A DNA stretch of 32,034 nt from Pelotomaculum sp. UBA4789 (GCA_002402945.1 DHGV01000118.1:1-32034); one strand, 5' to 3'; numbered from the stretch's first letter, positions 1-9,135 are shown. The notes: generated by a model not told the origin, from the letters alone. Numbers and translations are program-made.

Positions 1-77
1 TACTAGTATGTTTTATGAACTTTTTTCAGGGTTTTTCTGCAGCGTGAACCCATATTTATCTCTCTGACTGCTGTTTC

Positions 78-461
78 TCACAGCTGCGGTCCCTTTTCTT
101 CTTTCACCAGCAGCCCTTTAACCAAAGCGCGGATCTCATGCAAATCAAACGGTTTGTTGATACAGCAATCTGCCCCTCTTTCTTTTATTTCGTCAATAAT
201 GCCATGATCGCTGAATGCTGTAATCATAATAATGGGAGCATCCGGTACAATTTTACGCAGTTCCTCCAATGTTTCCAAGCCGCTCATGCCAGGCATTCTA
301 AAATCCAGCAGGATTAAAGACGGCGGCCTGGCACTGGCTTTTTCAACTGCCTCCGCCCCATTTGAAGCTGTTTCCACAGTGTAACCATCCTCAGAGAAGG
401 CTTCGGATAAAAAAAGCCGGACACCGGCCTGATCATCAACAATCAACAAATCATAAATCAT
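78..461 (-). CDS. spo0F: Spo0F-like single-domain response regulator
   Basis: A stand-alone CheY-like receiver domain of 127 aa with no output domain. The acidic pocket is D9/D10, the phospho-acceptor is D53 in LLDFRMPG, the switch threonine is T81 in MITA, and the conserved lysine is K103 in NKPF. In spore formers such proteins relay phosphate from sensor kinases to Spo0B and Spo0A. The Spo0F reading rests on size and on context: pyrG lies upstream here, as in Bacillus, where spo0F is followed by fba (which would lie beyond the left edge). It is downstream of the Yip1-type gene with a 131-nt gap. The ATG start lacks a strong SD. A CheY-type chemotaxis regulator is a less likely alternative. 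The receiver domain is certain and the Spo0F role is inferred. Confidence 0.85.
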   Translation of the reverse strand: MIYDLLIVDDQAGVRLFLSEAFSEDGYTVETASNGAEAVEKASARPPSLILLDFRMPGMSGLETLEELRKIVPDAPIIMITAFSDHGIIDEIKERGADCCINKPFDLHEIRALVKGLLVKEEKGPQL

Positions 462-592
462 TACCCAGCACTACACCCCTTCCCGGTACATAAAACAAAA
501 ATATTCTCTCTAATGAAAAAATGTACGGGTAAAATTCTTCGCTGTTTTTAAAACTCTACCAGTTGCCAGAAATAAGCCGGAAAACAGGCTTC

Positions 593-1360
593 CTAAAAAT
601 AACCTGGGATATTCGTGTTTAACATGAATGCGGATAACAAAGCCGCCAGGCCGATCACCGACAAAACCAAAAGCAATACCAGGGCCAGGCAGGGAATTAA
701 TAATACTAAAACTGAACGCCCGGTTGAAAGCGCGTGGACCTCTCTGATGCCGATCACAAATATAATGCCGCTCCATATCCCCAACACCAGCCACACCAGC
801 ATTAACAACACGTTAACAGCAAATGCTCCTGTTCCACACCAGAAAGCCAGGAACTGAAAAGGGATGATCAGGATTAGCGGCAGCCCGGCCAGTCCGAATG
901 CCGCAAAAACACCCCTGGCGCTGCCTCTGCCGCCCAGCAGTTCAGCAACCAGGTTTATAATTGCACTATAGCAGAACCATTTGATATAACTGAAAATAAG
1001 GCTTATGAAAAGCCCGGCAGGCGCCAACACCTGCGCGCCGGGAAGCAGCTGATCAATACCGGCGGCATCATAGCCCTGGCTAAGAAATTTTGAAAAAGCA
1101 AGCAGCCCCATTACAGCTCCCAGCAGGCTTATGATGGTAAAAGACAGCAGTGCCGCTGTCAATGGCGGGTTTTCCGCCACTTTTTTCATTGTTCTTACAG
1201 GTTCAAACAGCACGCCATACACTATCTCCAAAAAGCCTGGGGGCGTCTCGCCGCCGCGAGTGCCCTGCTCCTGCACTGTGCAGCTGTCAGCAGAAATACC
1301 GGTGTCCGAGCGCTCGTTCCGAACAGCAGTATCCTGTTCTTCGTTAAAACCTGGCTCCAT
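593..1360 (-). CDS. Yip1-domain multi-pass membrane protein
   Basis: A 255-aa protein. Its hydrophilic N-terminus of about 65 residues contains the segment FLEIVYGVLFEPVRTMKKVAE, typical of bacterial Yip1/YIPF-like proteins, where a short region ending in F-P-x-x-x-x-x-x-A precedes the membrane domain. About five hydrophobic helices follow, at roughly 66-90, 105-138, 145-175, 178-205 and 215-245. The function of bacterial Yip1 proteins is not established. The start lies 28 nt after sppA, so the two are probably co-transcribed. An AGGAGG lies about 12 nt before the ATG, a slightly long spacing. The call rests on the hydropathy pattern and the N-terminal motif and is moderate. Confidence 0.65.
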   Translation of the reverse strand: MEPGFNEEQDTAVRNERSDTGISADSCTVQEQGTRGGETPPGFLEIVYGVLFEPVRTMKKVAENPPLTAALLSFTIISLLGAVMGLLAFSKFLSQGYDAAGIDQLLPGAQVLAPAGLFISLIFSYIKWFCYSAIINLVAELLGGRGSARGVFAAFGLAGLPLILIIPFQFLAFWCGTGAFAVNVLLMLVWLVLGIWSGIIFVIGIREVHALSTGRSVLVLLIPCLALVLLLVLSVIGLAALLSAFMLNTNIPGYF

Positions 1361-1388
1361 GCTAATGACATAACCTCCTCTGCTTTAT

Positions 1389-2321
1389 TCACTGCAGCCT
1401 GTATGAACTTTCGGTTTCCCCCAGGCAGGGAAGGAAAGGCAGGGCTGATTCCCACAAAGTGTTTCCGCCTGTAATCCCAAACAAATCACGGAAAATGTTG
1501 TTTGGCCCGAGCTCCGCCACTGCAGGCTCTCCCGGTATGCCGGCTAAGGAACCGGCTAAAAGAACCGCGTCGTGAAAGTCACCCAGCTGGTCTACAAGCC
1601 CCAACTCCTTAGCCTGCCGGCCGGTATAAACCCTGCCGTCCGCCAGCGTCCTGACCCTGGCGGTGTCCATCTGCCTGCCCTGCGCCACATACTCGACAAA
1701 CTGGCTGTAAATATCGTCAATCATAGACTGGAATATGACCTGTTCCTCCGGGGTTGTCGACCTGCTGGACGATCCCATATCCTTATAAGGGCCGCTCTTA
1801 AAAGTTTCCGTGTCGACCCCGATGTTCCCATACAGGCCCTGCAGGTCATAACGCTCCATGATTACACCGATACTGCCTGTCATTGTACCGGGGTTGGCTA
1901 CAATACTGTCTGTTCCGGCAGCAATCCAATATGCTCCCGAGGCTGCCGTGTCCCCCATGGAAGCCACAACTTTTTTGCCTGATTTCCTGAGCCTGCCCAC
2001 TTCAGAGCCGATTTCCTGGGCTGCGGCAGCGGTACCGCCCGGGCTGTTGAGCCTGATTACAACAGCCTTGATTTCGGGATTTCTGGCCGCCTCTCTCAAG
2101 GCTGCGGCCACATCTTCAGATACCGTTTGATCTGAAAGCGCTGTGCCCCCTGACCGGCCATTGGCAATAACCCCTTCGACGTAGATAATTCCCACCTCGC
2201 CATTGCTGCGGGGGCTCACAGCATTATTGTTTCCAGGTTTGGAAACTACCATAATAACAAGAATAATAAAAACTATACCAAGCACAATTCCCGCAATAAC
2301 TTTTTTCCGCAAAACAATCAT
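1389..2321 (-). CDS. sppA: Signal peptide peptidase SppA (S49 family)
   Basis: A membrane-anchored serine protease that degrades cleaved signal peptides. The protein has 310 aa, one N-terminal transmembrane segment (about residues 8-27) and one S49 domain, as in the short Bacillus-type SppA. The Ser/Lys dyad is visible: S128 in TAASGAYWIAAG and K180 in FKSGPYKDMGS. Their spacing of 52 residues matches that of B. subtilis SppA (S147/K199). The substrate-channel motif RLNSPGGTAAAAQEI is also present. It is probably in an operon with the following Yip1 gene. The ATG is almost fused to its SD (AAGGGAG), so a TTG three codons downstream (307 aa) fits the spacing better. Confidence 0.93.
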   Translation of the reverse strand: MIVLRKKVIAGIVLGIVFIILVIMVVSKPGNNNAVSPRSNGEVGIIYVEGVIANGRSGGTALSDQTVSEDVAAALREAARNPEIKAVVIRLNSPGGTAAAAQEIGSEVGRLRKSGKKVVASMGDTAASGAYWIAAGTDSIVANPGTMTGSIGVIMERYDLQGLYGNIGVDTETFKSGPYKDMGSSSRSTTPEEQVIFQSMIDDIYSQFVEYVAQGRQMDTARVRTLADGRVYTGRQAKELGLVDQLGDFHDAVLLAGSLAGIPGEPAVAELGPNNIFRDLFGITGGNTLWESALPFLPCLGETESSYRLQ

Positions 2322-2392
2322 CTCCCTTAAAATTTTACTAACAAGTAAAAAGCCTTGGTTTTACCCAAAGCTGTCAGTGTGCTGTGTCAACT

Positions 2393-4000
2393 TTATTTTA
2401 AATTTTGATATTTCATGGAAGCCCCGATAAATTCTCTGAACAGAGGGTGTGGGCGGTTAGGCCGGGACTTGAATTCCGGGTGAAACTGGGTGGCTACAAA
2501 CCAGGGGTGGCCCGGCAGTTCAATTATCTCCACCAGGTAGCCGTTGGGAAGGGTGCCGCTGAAAGACAGGCCATACCGTGCCAGTTCATCACGGTACTCA
2601 TTATTCATCTCATAGCGGTGACGGTGCCTTTCCTCGATCAAATCCTGGCCGTAACATTGATGGGCTCTGGTTCCGGGCTGCAGCTTGCAGGGATATTTCC
2701 CCAGGCGCATCGTGCCGCCCTTCATGTCCAGTTCTTTCTGCTCCGGCAGCAGGTCTATCACCGGATGTGCTGTGTCCGGGTTAAATTCTGTGCTGTTGGC
2801 ATCCTGCCAGCCGGCCACGTTGCGGGAAAATTCCACCACAGACAGCTGCATCCCGAGGCAGAGTCCCAAAAAAGGAATATTGTTTTCCCGCGCGAAGCGG
2901 ATGGCTTCAATTTTACCCTCGATACCCCGGTCACCAAAGCCGCCCGGCACCAGAATCCCGTCAACGCCGTTTAAAAGCTCGGAGACATTTTCCCGGGTGA
3001 CTTCTTCCGAGTTAATCCATTTGATGGTAATGGCGGAGCCATGGTAAAATCCCGCGTGGCGCAGTGCCTCGGCCACGCTCAGGTAGGCGTCATGCAGGGA
3101 TACGTACTTGCCTACCAGCCCAATAGTCGTAGTATGGCTGAGGTTTTTCACCCTTAACACCATTTCGCGCCAATCGGTCAGATCAGGAGGATCGGTAATT
3201 ATGCCAAGCTTTTCCAGGACGATGTCCGCCAGCCCTTCTTCTTCCAGCGCCAGGGGCACCTCGTAAATAGACGGCGCGTCCAGGGCCTGGATCACCGCCT
3301 CTTTGTCAATATCGCAAAACAAGGCCAGTTTTTCTTCCATGTCCTTGGTCAGCGGCTGCTCGGAACGGGTAACGATAATATCGGGCTGGATGCCGATGCC
3401 CCTGAGTTCTTTGACGCTGTGCTGGGTGGGCTTGGTTTTCAGCTCGTTGGCAGCGCGCAGGTATGGCACCAGGGTGACATGGATATAAACAACATTGCTC
3501 TTGCCGAGATCGCTTTTCAACTGCCGGATGGCCTCGAGAAAGGGCAGGGATTCGATATCGCCCACCGTGCCCCCGATTTCAGTGATGATCACATCAGCGT
3601 TTGACTCGGTGGCCACACTGCGCACCCGGTCTTTTATTTCATTGGTGATATGAGGAATCACCTGGACTGTGCCGCCAAGAAAATCGCCCTTGCGTTCCTT
3701 GTTGATCACCGCGCTGTAAATCCCACCGGTTGTAACATTACAGCTGCGGGAAATATTAATATCAATAAAACGCTCATAATGTCCCAGGTCGAGATCGGTT
3801 TCAGCGCCATCTTCAGTGACAAAAACTTCCCCGTGCTGGTATGGACTCATCGTACCCGGGTCAACATTGATGTAGGGATCCAGTTTCTGAATGGCCACCT
3901 TCAAGCCGCGGCTTTTTAAAAGACGCCCCAGGGAAGCGGCCGTAATCCCCTTCCCCAGTGATGAAACCACCCCGCCGGTAACAAATACGAATTTGGCCAT
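2393..4000 (-). CDS. pyrG: CTP synthase
   Basis: Makes CTP from UTP, ATP and glutamine, the last step of pyrimidine nucleotide synthesis. The 535-aa length is normal. The N-terminal synthase domain (about 1-270) has the nucleotide loop GGVVSSLGKGITAA and DPYINVDPGTMSP. The C-terminal class I glutaminase domain has C381 in LGLCLGMQ and the pair H507/E509 in FHPEF. The ATG has an AGGAGG SD about 9 nt upstream, and a sigma-A-type promoter is 60-90 nt upstream. Bacillus controls pyrG by slippage at a GGGC transcription start. Here the first bases after the -10 box do not clearly allow that. Confidence 0.98.
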   Translation of the reverse strand: MAKFVFVTGGVVSSLGKGITAASLGRLLKSRGLKVAIQKLDPYINVDPGTMSPYQHGEVFVTEDGAETDLDLGHYERFIDINISRSCNVTTGGIYSAVINKERKGDFLGGTVQVIPHITNEIKDRVRSVATESNADVIITEIGGTVGDIESLPFLEAIRQLKSDLGKSNVVYIHVTLVPYLRAANELKTKPTQHSVKELRGIGIQPDIIVTRSEQPLTKDMEEKLALFCDIDKEAVIQALDAPSIYEVPLALEEEGLADIVLEKLGIITDPPDLTDWREMVLRVKNLSHTTTIGLVGKYVSLHDAYLSVAEALRHAGFYHGSAITIKWINSEEVTRENVSELLNGVDGILVPGGFGDRGIEGKIEAIRFARENNIPFLGLCLGMQLSVVEFSRNVAGWQDANSTEFNPDTAHPVIDLLPEQKELDMKGGTMRLGKYPCKLQPGTRAHQCYGQDLIEERHRHRYEMNNEYRDELARYGLSFSGTLPNGYLVEIIELPGHPWFVATQFHPEFKSRPNRPHPLFREFIGASMKYQNLK

Positions 4001-4060
4001 TGGCAGACAGTCCTCCTGTAATTACATGGTAAAGAATATGGCGTTTAAACTATTTCTCCC

Positions 4061-4090
4061 ATTCTATCTTTTTACCCGATAAACAGTCAA
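4061..4090 (-). promoter_or_regulatory. Promoter of pyrG
   Basis: Read on the minus strand, TTGACT (4085-4090) and TAGAAT (4061-4066) are separated by 18 nt and lie about 60 nt before the pyrG start. The fit to the sigma-A consensus is good. It lies directly downstream of the xapX terminator, so pyrG seems to start its own transcript. Confidence 0.7.
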
Positions 4091-4100
4091 TAGAACGCCC

Positions 4101-4148
4101 AAAAATTAAACCCGGGTAATTGCTGCAAGAATCAGCAACCAGCCCGGG
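4101..4148 (-). terminator. Intrinsic terminator after the XapX gene
   Basis: On the minus strand two CCCGGG arms enclose an inner stem (GTTGCTG pairing with CAGCAAT) and are followed by TTTAATTTTT. It lies 49 nt after the xapX stop and just before the pyrG promoter, insulating the two units. Confidence 0.8.
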
Positions 4149-4196
4149 AAGACAGCGCCGGCAGTGAAATAAAAAATTACCGGTTTGTAAATGCGT

Positions 4197-4361
4197 TTAC
4201 TTTCCAATACCAAATTTCGTCGCCACAAGATAACCCAGCAGAATGCCCACAATACCCATCACGCCGGCCAGGTTTGGCGGCGCCGGGATAGGAAGCTTAA
4301 GCCTGGTAAAAAGCAACCCGACAATAAATCCGGTAAGCGTGGTAAGAATGACTTCTCTCAT
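4197..4361 (-). CDS. XapX-domain (DUF1427) small membrane protein
   Basis: A 54-aa protein starting MREVILTTLTGFIVGLLF and carrying the family signature KLPIPAPPNLAGVMGIVGI between two hydrophobic helices (about residues 5-20 and 31-47). XapX/DUF1427 proteins are small two-helix membrane proteins of unknown function. The E. coli name comes from linkage to xanthosine genes. The ATG has the SD AAGAGGTGG at proper spacing, and a strong terminator follows the gene. There is no purine-transport gene nearby, so no role can be inferred here. Confidence 0.85.
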   Translation of the reverse strand: MREVILTTLTGFIVGLLFTRLKLPIPAPPNLAGVMGIVGILLGYLVATKFGIGK

Positions 4362-4434
4362 TTGTAATGCCACCTCTTGTTTTAGGTGATTTATTCACGG
4401 CCCAGGTGTTTTCATAAAGCTTTGCTGTATATAC

Positions 4435-4480
4435 GAGGGTCGGCTTCAGCCGGCTATTGTGCGGCTAAAATCGCACCTAA
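4435..4480. repeat. REP-like double-hairpin element, copy 1
   Basis: Two adjacent hairpins. The first has the core GGCTTCAGCC, the second GCGGCTAAAATCGC followed by ACCTA. It is the most degraded of three related copies in this window, and its outer arms have decayed. Confidence 0.6.
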
Positions 4481-4550
4481 AAATTCAGTCGTCGGTCGTC
4501 AGAAGTCTGACGTCAGTATATCCTGTATTCCTATGCGAACGCCAGCCATC

Positions 4551-4604
4551 TGTAGGGCGGGCTTCAGCCCGCCAAGCCTTTGTGCGACTAAAGTCGCACC
4601 TACA
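4551..4604. repeat. REP-like double-hairpin element, copy 2
   Basis: Begins TGTAGGGCGGGCTTCAGCCC and ends GTGCGACTAAAGTCGCACC then TACA. Two perfect hairpins (cores GCTTCAGC and GACTAAAGTC) are enclosed by complementary outer arms TGTAGG and CCTACA. It is non-coding and lies 27 nt from the argS stop. Copies 1 and 3 have the same design but different stem bases, with compensating changes. Confidence 0.75.
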
Positions 4605-4631
4605 ATTTTCAGGTCTTTCCCACGTCCCAAT

Positions 4632-6314
4632 TTACATCCTTTCAGGCGCGTTAATGGCAAGCAGACCGAGTCCGTTTTCCAGGGTTATCCTTGTGGCTTC
4701 CACCAATACCAGCCGTGCTGCTGAAAGATCCTGTTCCTGGGTGATCACCCGGTGGCTGTTGTAAAAGCTGTGCAGCAGCCCTGCCAGCTCGTGGAGATAA
4801 CGGGCGATCCGCTGGGGCGCCAGCCCGGTGGCGGCTGCTGCCACCTCCCCGGGGAAATCTGCCAGCTTTCTGGCCAAGGCAAGTTCGTACTCTTCTTTCA
4901 GCAGGCTGAAATCAACATTTTCCGGGTCGGGCATCTGCCCGCCCTGCTCGTTAAGCTGCCGCAGGATGCTGCAGATACGGGCATGAGCGTACTGGATGTA
5001 ATATACCGGGTTTTCATTGGTTTCGGCCCGGGCCAGATCAAGGTCAAAATCCAGGTGGCTGTCAGAACTGCGCATAACAAAGAAATAACGTGCGGCGTCC
5101 CTGCCGACCTCCTCGATCAGTTCCTCAAGAGTTACAAACTGCCCGGAGCGCTTGGACATACGCACTATTTCGCCGCCCTTGTACAGCCGGACCAGCTGCA
5201 TAATGATCACTTCCAGGGCGGCAGGGTCATACCCCAGGGCCTGTACCGCGGCCTTCATCCTGGGCACATGTCCGTGGTGGTCGGCCCCCCAGATGTCAAT
5301 AATCCACTCAAAGCCCCTGAGAAATTTATTGCGGTGATAGGCTATATCAGCGGCAAAGTATGTTGACAAACCATTGGAGCGGATCAGGACTTCGTCCTTG
5401 TCTGCCCCAAAATCCGTTGCCTTAAACCACAAAGCACCCTCTTTTTCATAAGTACAGCCCTGGTCTTTTAAAAACTCCATGGTTTCCAGTACCGCACCTG
5501 AATCGTGCAGGGACTGTTCGGAAAACCAGGTGTCATATTCAACGCCGAAATCGCTTAACACTTTTTTGATAAATTTCAACTTTTCCGCCAGTGCAAACGC
5601 CACCAGCGCCGAACGGCGCTCTCCTGCTCCCACATTGGTATAGCTGTCGCCGTATTTTTCTCTGAATGAAATGCAGGAGGCAACGATATCTTCCCCGTGA
5701 TATCCATCTTCCGGCACAGGAATATCCTGTCCGTTTAACTGCAGGTAGCGTGCTTCCAGGGAAAGTCCGAAATTTTCTATCTGGTTTCCGGCATCATTAA
5801 TGTAAAATTCACGGGTAACATGATAGCCGGCAAAAATCAGGATGGCGGCGATGCTGTCACCCAGGGCCGCCCCGCGGGCGTTGCCCATATGTAATAACCC
5901 TGTCGGATTGGCGCTGACAAACTCCACCTGGACCTTCCTGCCCTGGCCGATGTTTACGCTGCCATAGCTGCCGCCCTCGGAAATGACCATGGGCAGAGCC
6001 AGGTAGATCCAACCTGGTTTAAGGTAAAAATTGATAAACCCGGGCCCGGCTATTTCCACCCGTTCCACCCAGGTTCCGCCTGCAAAATTTTGTACCAGGA
6101 TTTCAGCCGCCCTGCGGGGCGCCATCCGGGCAGGCTTCGCCAGCAGCAGCGCCAGGTTGGCGGCGAAGTCACCGTGCCCCTTTTCCCGCGGCACTTCCAC
6201 CGTGATCTCCGGCAGTGTATCCAGCCTGATCTGCCCGCTGTCACGGGACACCTGCAGGGAATCTGCCAGAGCCTTCTCCAGTCCGGACCTGATTTCTTCA
6301 ACTACACTGCTCAT
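4632..6314 (-). CDS. argS: Arginyl-tRNA synthetase
   Basis: A class I synthetase that charges tRNA-Arg. The protein is 560 aa from the chosen start, typical for the family. The HIGH motif appears as HMGN in ANPTGLLHMGNARG (about residues 142-145) and KMSKS as MSKRS (about 386-390). The N-terminal Add-1-like domain and the C-terminal anticodon-binding helices end in the usual Arg-Met (PERM). The start is set at MSSVVEEIR because GAGGGGG precedes it at a suitable distance. An in-frame ATG 22 codons upstream has no SD. As in Bacillus, argS lies upstream of pyrG, though rpoE (delta) is not between them. Confidence 0.97.
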   Translation of the reverse strand: MSSVVEEIRSGLEKALADSLQVSRDSGQIRLDTLPEITVEVPREKGHGDFAANLALLLAKPARMAPRRAAEILVQNFAGGTWVERVEIAGPGFINFYLKPGWIYLALPMVISEGGSYGSVNIGQGRKVQVEFVSANPTGLLHMGNARGAALGDSIAAILIFAGYHVTREFYINDAGNQIENFGLSLEARYLQLNGQDIPVPEDGYHGEDIVASCISFREKYGDSYTNVGAGERRSALVAFALAEKLKFIKKVLSDFGVEYDTWFSEQSLHDSGAVLETMEFLKDQGCTYEKEGALWFKATDFGADKDEVLIRSNGLSTYFAADIAYHRNKFLRGFEWIIDIWGADHHGHVPRMKAAVQALGYDPAALEVIIMQLVRLYKGGEIVRMSKRSGQFVTLEELIEEVGRDAARYFFVMRSSDSHLDFDLDLARAETNENPVYYIQYAHARICSILRQLNEQGGQMPDPENVDFSLLKEEYELALARKLADFPGEVAAAATGLAPQRIARYLHELAGLLHSFYNSHRVITQEQDLSAARLVLVEATRITLENGLGLLAINAPERM

Positions 6315-6630
6315 ATGTATAAAAAGCCCCCTCACCGGTGGGTGGCTGTTTTCATCTTTTTCCACCCGACGCCAATACATACTTTAGATTAACCCCTGCC
6401 GCCCTGCCTGTCAAGAACTCACGCCGGGTGTGTTTACCCAGACAAATAGCATTGTCGGCAGACTCGTGTCTTAATAAACATACTATGACAGGGGAATGGG
6501 GACACACCTCTGTCACAAGCATTTCTGCATGCCGAGGTATGTCCCCTTCGTATGGCTTTACTTTACCAGATTAATTTTTAACAGACCGTGGAAACTGGGC
6601 CCGACATTGTGAAAATGCCGGTTTCAAGTT
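6315..6630. repeat. Intergenic region with a GGGGACA-type inverted repeat
   Basis: This gap between iorB and argS holds no convincing gene. It contains an inverted repeat: GGGGACACACCTC (6498-6510) and GAGGTATGTCCCC (6534-6546) pair at 12 of 13 positions. The same GGGGACA palindrome recurs at 12978-13004 and 13064-13110. No clear terminator for iorB was found. Confidence 0.6.
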
Positions 6631-7209
6631 TTACTTATAATCATATCCCGCTGCGAAAGCGGCTTGGTTTACTTCCAGCAGCCTGGCGGGGATACGCGCG
6701 GCCAGTGCTTTTTCCCATACTTCCAGCCCAAAGGGCAGGCGGCGGGCCATGGCCCCCAACAGAACCATGTTGGCAGCTTTTGGGTTGCCGCATTTTTCCG
6801 CAATCTCCAGGGCGTTAACCGCCATAACATCAGATACGGCGGAGCGAATATATTCAACAATGTTGGCGGGGTATTCCGCAACTCCTGCCAGCACCGGGAC
6901 GGGAGGGATTTCCTGCTCGTTGATGATGATGGTCCCGCCCGGCTGGAGGGCCGGCAGCAGCCGCAGTCCCTCCAGTTTCTCAAAAGCCAGCACCACATCT
7001 GCTCCTCCCGCCGGAATCAAAGGAGAAAACACCTTCTTGCCGAGGCGTACCTGGGTAACCACGCTGCCGCCCCGCTGGGCCATGCCGTGTATTTCTGATA
7101 CCTTGATATCATAACCGGCTTCCTGGGCGGCCTGGGCCAGTACCCTGGTGGCCAGAATGGTCCCCTGTCCGCCAACACCTGCCATCAAGACATCGACCGG
7201 CTTAAGCAT
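6631..7209 (-). CDS. iorB: Indolepyruvate:ferredoxin oxidoreductase, beta subunit
   Basis: The small subunit of the two-subunit enzyme that converts aryl or branched 2-oxo acids to acyl-CoA, reducing ferredoxin. The 192-aa protein is one pyruvate-ferredoxin-oxidoreductase gamma-type domain. It opens with VDVLMAGVGGQGTILATRVL and contains EIHGMAQRGGSV, both hallmarks of IorB. The start is taken at MLKPVD because its ATG overlaps the iorA stop by 8 nt and AAGGGGG lies just upstream. The longer in-frame start inside iorA lacks this. It is translationally coupled to iorA and last in the T-box operon. Confidence 0.93.
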   Translation of the reverse strand: MLKPVDVLMAGVGGQGTILATRVLAQAAQEAGYDIKVSEIHGMAQRGGSVVTQVRLGKKVFSPLIPAGGADVVLAFEKLEGLRLLPALQPGGTIIINEQEIPPVPVLAGVAEYPANIVEYIRSAVSDVMAVNALEIAEKCGNPKAANMVLLGAMARRLPFGLEVWEKALAARIPARLLEVNQAAFAAGYDYK

Positions 7210-8971
7210 CGGACCTGCCCCCTTCCGCCAGCGCCTCTTCTTTGCATACCTGGACACACAACCCGCAGCCGGTGCAGGATACCGAATCTATCAGGGCTTT
7301 TTTGCTTTTCATGGAAATGGCGGGACATCCCAGCCGGATACAGGCTTTACAGCCGATGCATTTGTCTGTAACCACCCTGACAGCAGGTTTTGTAGTCTTT
7401 GTCAGGAGCACACAGGGACAGCGGGAGATGATCACCGACGGTTCGCCCGCTGCTGTTTCTTCCCTTACGGCTGTAATGGTTTGCTCAAGATCGAGGGGGT
7501 TTACAACCCGCACCCTTTTCACGCCAAGCGCTTTGACCAGCGTTTCCAGGTCTACGGCCGGCGCCTTCGCGCCCATCAGGGTGCTGCCCGTGCCGGGGTG
7601 GTGCTGGTGGCCGGTCATGGCTGTGGTTTTATTGTCCAGGATAATAACCGTGCCGGTGCCATTATTGTAAACCATGTTCAGCAGCCCGGTAATGCCGGAA
7701 TGAAGGAAGGTCGAGTCGCCGATCGTAGCCACCGTACTGCCGGCCATCTCAGGATTGGCCTTGCTCATACCATGGGCGGCGCCGATGCTGGCGCCCATAC
7801 AGATACAGCAGTCCATTGCCTCCAGCGGCGGCAGGCCGCTCAGGGTATAACAGCCGATATCCCCGGCAACCGTAAGTTTCAGTTTTTTAAGAGCAAAATA
7901 CAGCCCCCGGTGCGGGCAGCCTGGACACAGTACCGGCGGCCTCCCCGGTATTACTGGCGCTTCCGGCAGTGATTTCCCTTGCGTCCCGGCATCAGCGGGC
8001 GTCTTCAATATCCCCGCTTCTATAAATTTCCTGGTTAAGATCCCCGCATCAAGCTCACCTGAATTCGGGATAAATTCCTTGCCTGTTACCAAAAGCCCCA
8101 TGCACCTGACCTGGTCCTGCACAAAAGGCTCCAGCTCTTCCACCACGATCAGCCTGCCTACTGCGCCGGCAAATTGTTGGATCTTCTTTTCCGGCAGCGG
8201 GTTGGTCATGCCCAGTTTCAGCACCGAAGCGTCCGGCAGCGCCTCCCTGACATACTGGTAGCTGATGCCGCTGGTTATAACGCCGATTGACTTATCGCGC
8301 CACTCGATAAAGTTTAAAGGGCTGTTTTCCGAGTACTCCCTGAGTCGTGTCAGCCTTTCTTCAAGGGCAGTCCGCCGCAGGCGGGCAAAGGCCGGCACCA
8401 TCAGGTATTTTTTAGGATCTTTTGTGTAAGGGCGCAGATCCTGTGGTATATGTTCACCTGTCTTAACCAAACCCTGGGAATGCGCTACCCTGGTGGTAGT
8501 CCTGAGCATTACCGGGGTGTCAAACTGCTCGCTGATAACCAGGGCAAGACCTACCATATCCCTGGCCTCCTGGCTGTCACTTGGCTCCAGGAGAGGAATT
8601 TTGGCAAAACGCGCATAGAAACGATTGTCCTGTTCATTCTGTGAGCTGTGCATGCCGGGGTCATCCGCGGAAACCAGGACAAATCCCCCGTTCACACCTG
8701 TATAAGCAAAGGTAAGCAGGGGATCAGCGGCCACGTTTACGCCCACATGCTTCATGGCCACAAGTGTCCGCGCTCCGGCCATCGAGGCCCCGATACCTAC
8801 TTCCATGGCCACTTTTTCATTGGGCGTCCATTCGGCGTAAATGCCGGGATAGCGGGCGAAGTTCTCTAAAATCTCGGTGCTGGGCGTCCCCGGATAGGCT
8901 GCCGCCACTGTCACCCCGGACTCAAAAGCACCCCTGGCTATCGCCTCGTTGCCTGAAAGCAGCTCCTTCAT
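7202..8971 (-). CDS. iorA: Indolepyruvate:ferredoxin oxidoreductase, alpha subunit
   Basis: The large catalytic subunit, 589 aa. The N-terminal pyrimidine-binding domain (VTVAAAYPGTPSTEILE) and the C-terminal thiamine-pyrophosphate domain (CPGCPHRGLYFALKK, then GDSTFLHSG with a downstream N) form the active site. Two [4Fe-4S] motifs close the chain: CIGCKACIRLGCP and CTGCGLCVQVC. The first has CxxCxxC-x4-CP spacing, as usual in IorA. In anaerobes the enzyme oxidises indolepyruvate or other 2-oxo acids, or runs backwards to make them from acyl-CoA. The SD GGAGGTGA precedes the ATG. It is downstream of an aminotransferase and a decayed ligase gene. Confidence 0.95.
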   Translation of the reverse strand: MKELLSGNEAIARGAFESGVTVAAAYPGTPSTEILENFARYPGIYAEWTPNEKVAMEVGIGASMAGARTLVAMKHVGVNVAADPLLTFAYTGVNGGFVLVSADDPGMHSSQNEQDNRFYARFAKIPLLEPSDSQEARDMVGLALVISEQFDTPVMLRTTTRVAHSQGLVKTGEHIPQDLRPYTKDPKKYLMVPAFARLRRTALEERLTRLREYSENSPLNFIEWRDKSIGVITSGISYQYVREALPDASVLKLGMTNPLPEKKIQQFAGAVGRLIVVEELEPFVQDQVRCMGLLVTGKEFIPNSGELDAGILTRKFIEAGILKTPADAGTQGKSLPEAPVIPGRPPVLCPGCPHRGLYFALKKLKLTVAGDIGCYTLSGLPPLEAMDCCICMGASIGAAHGMSKANPEMAGSTVATIGDSTFLHSGITGLLNMVYNNGTGTVIILDNKTTAMTGHQHHPGTGSTLMGAKAPAVDLETLVKALGVKRVRVVNPLDLEQTITAVREETAAGEPSVIISRCPCVLLTKTTKPAVRVVTDKCIGCKACIRLGCPAISMKSKKALIDSVSCTGCGLCVQVCKEEALAEGGRSDA

Positions 8972-9135
8972 TCATGTCACCTCCGTAAAATTTCTGCTCC
9001 AAATATCCTGCCAGATAAAAACCCGGTGCGGAAAGCGCAAAGGCTTTCCGAACCGGAATTTATCAAAAAGTCCAGTGCCGTAAACAGTTTAACAAAAACA
9101 GACGCCCCGGGCAATGGCCGCATAGCCCGCCATTT

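Noticed and set aside
1..77. Possible gene end or terminator left of the response regulator
   Set aside because: The short stretch shows only T-rich sequence without a clear hairpin.
4061..4090. Bacillus-type reiterative-transcription control of pyrG
   Set aside because: That mechanism needs a GGGC-type start about 7 nt after the -10 box. Here GGG directly adjoins the -10 box, so the position does not fit.
7148..7972. 274-codon plus-strand ORF antisense to iorA/iorB
   Set aside because: It is a shadow of iorAB with low-complexity composition and no recognisable motif.
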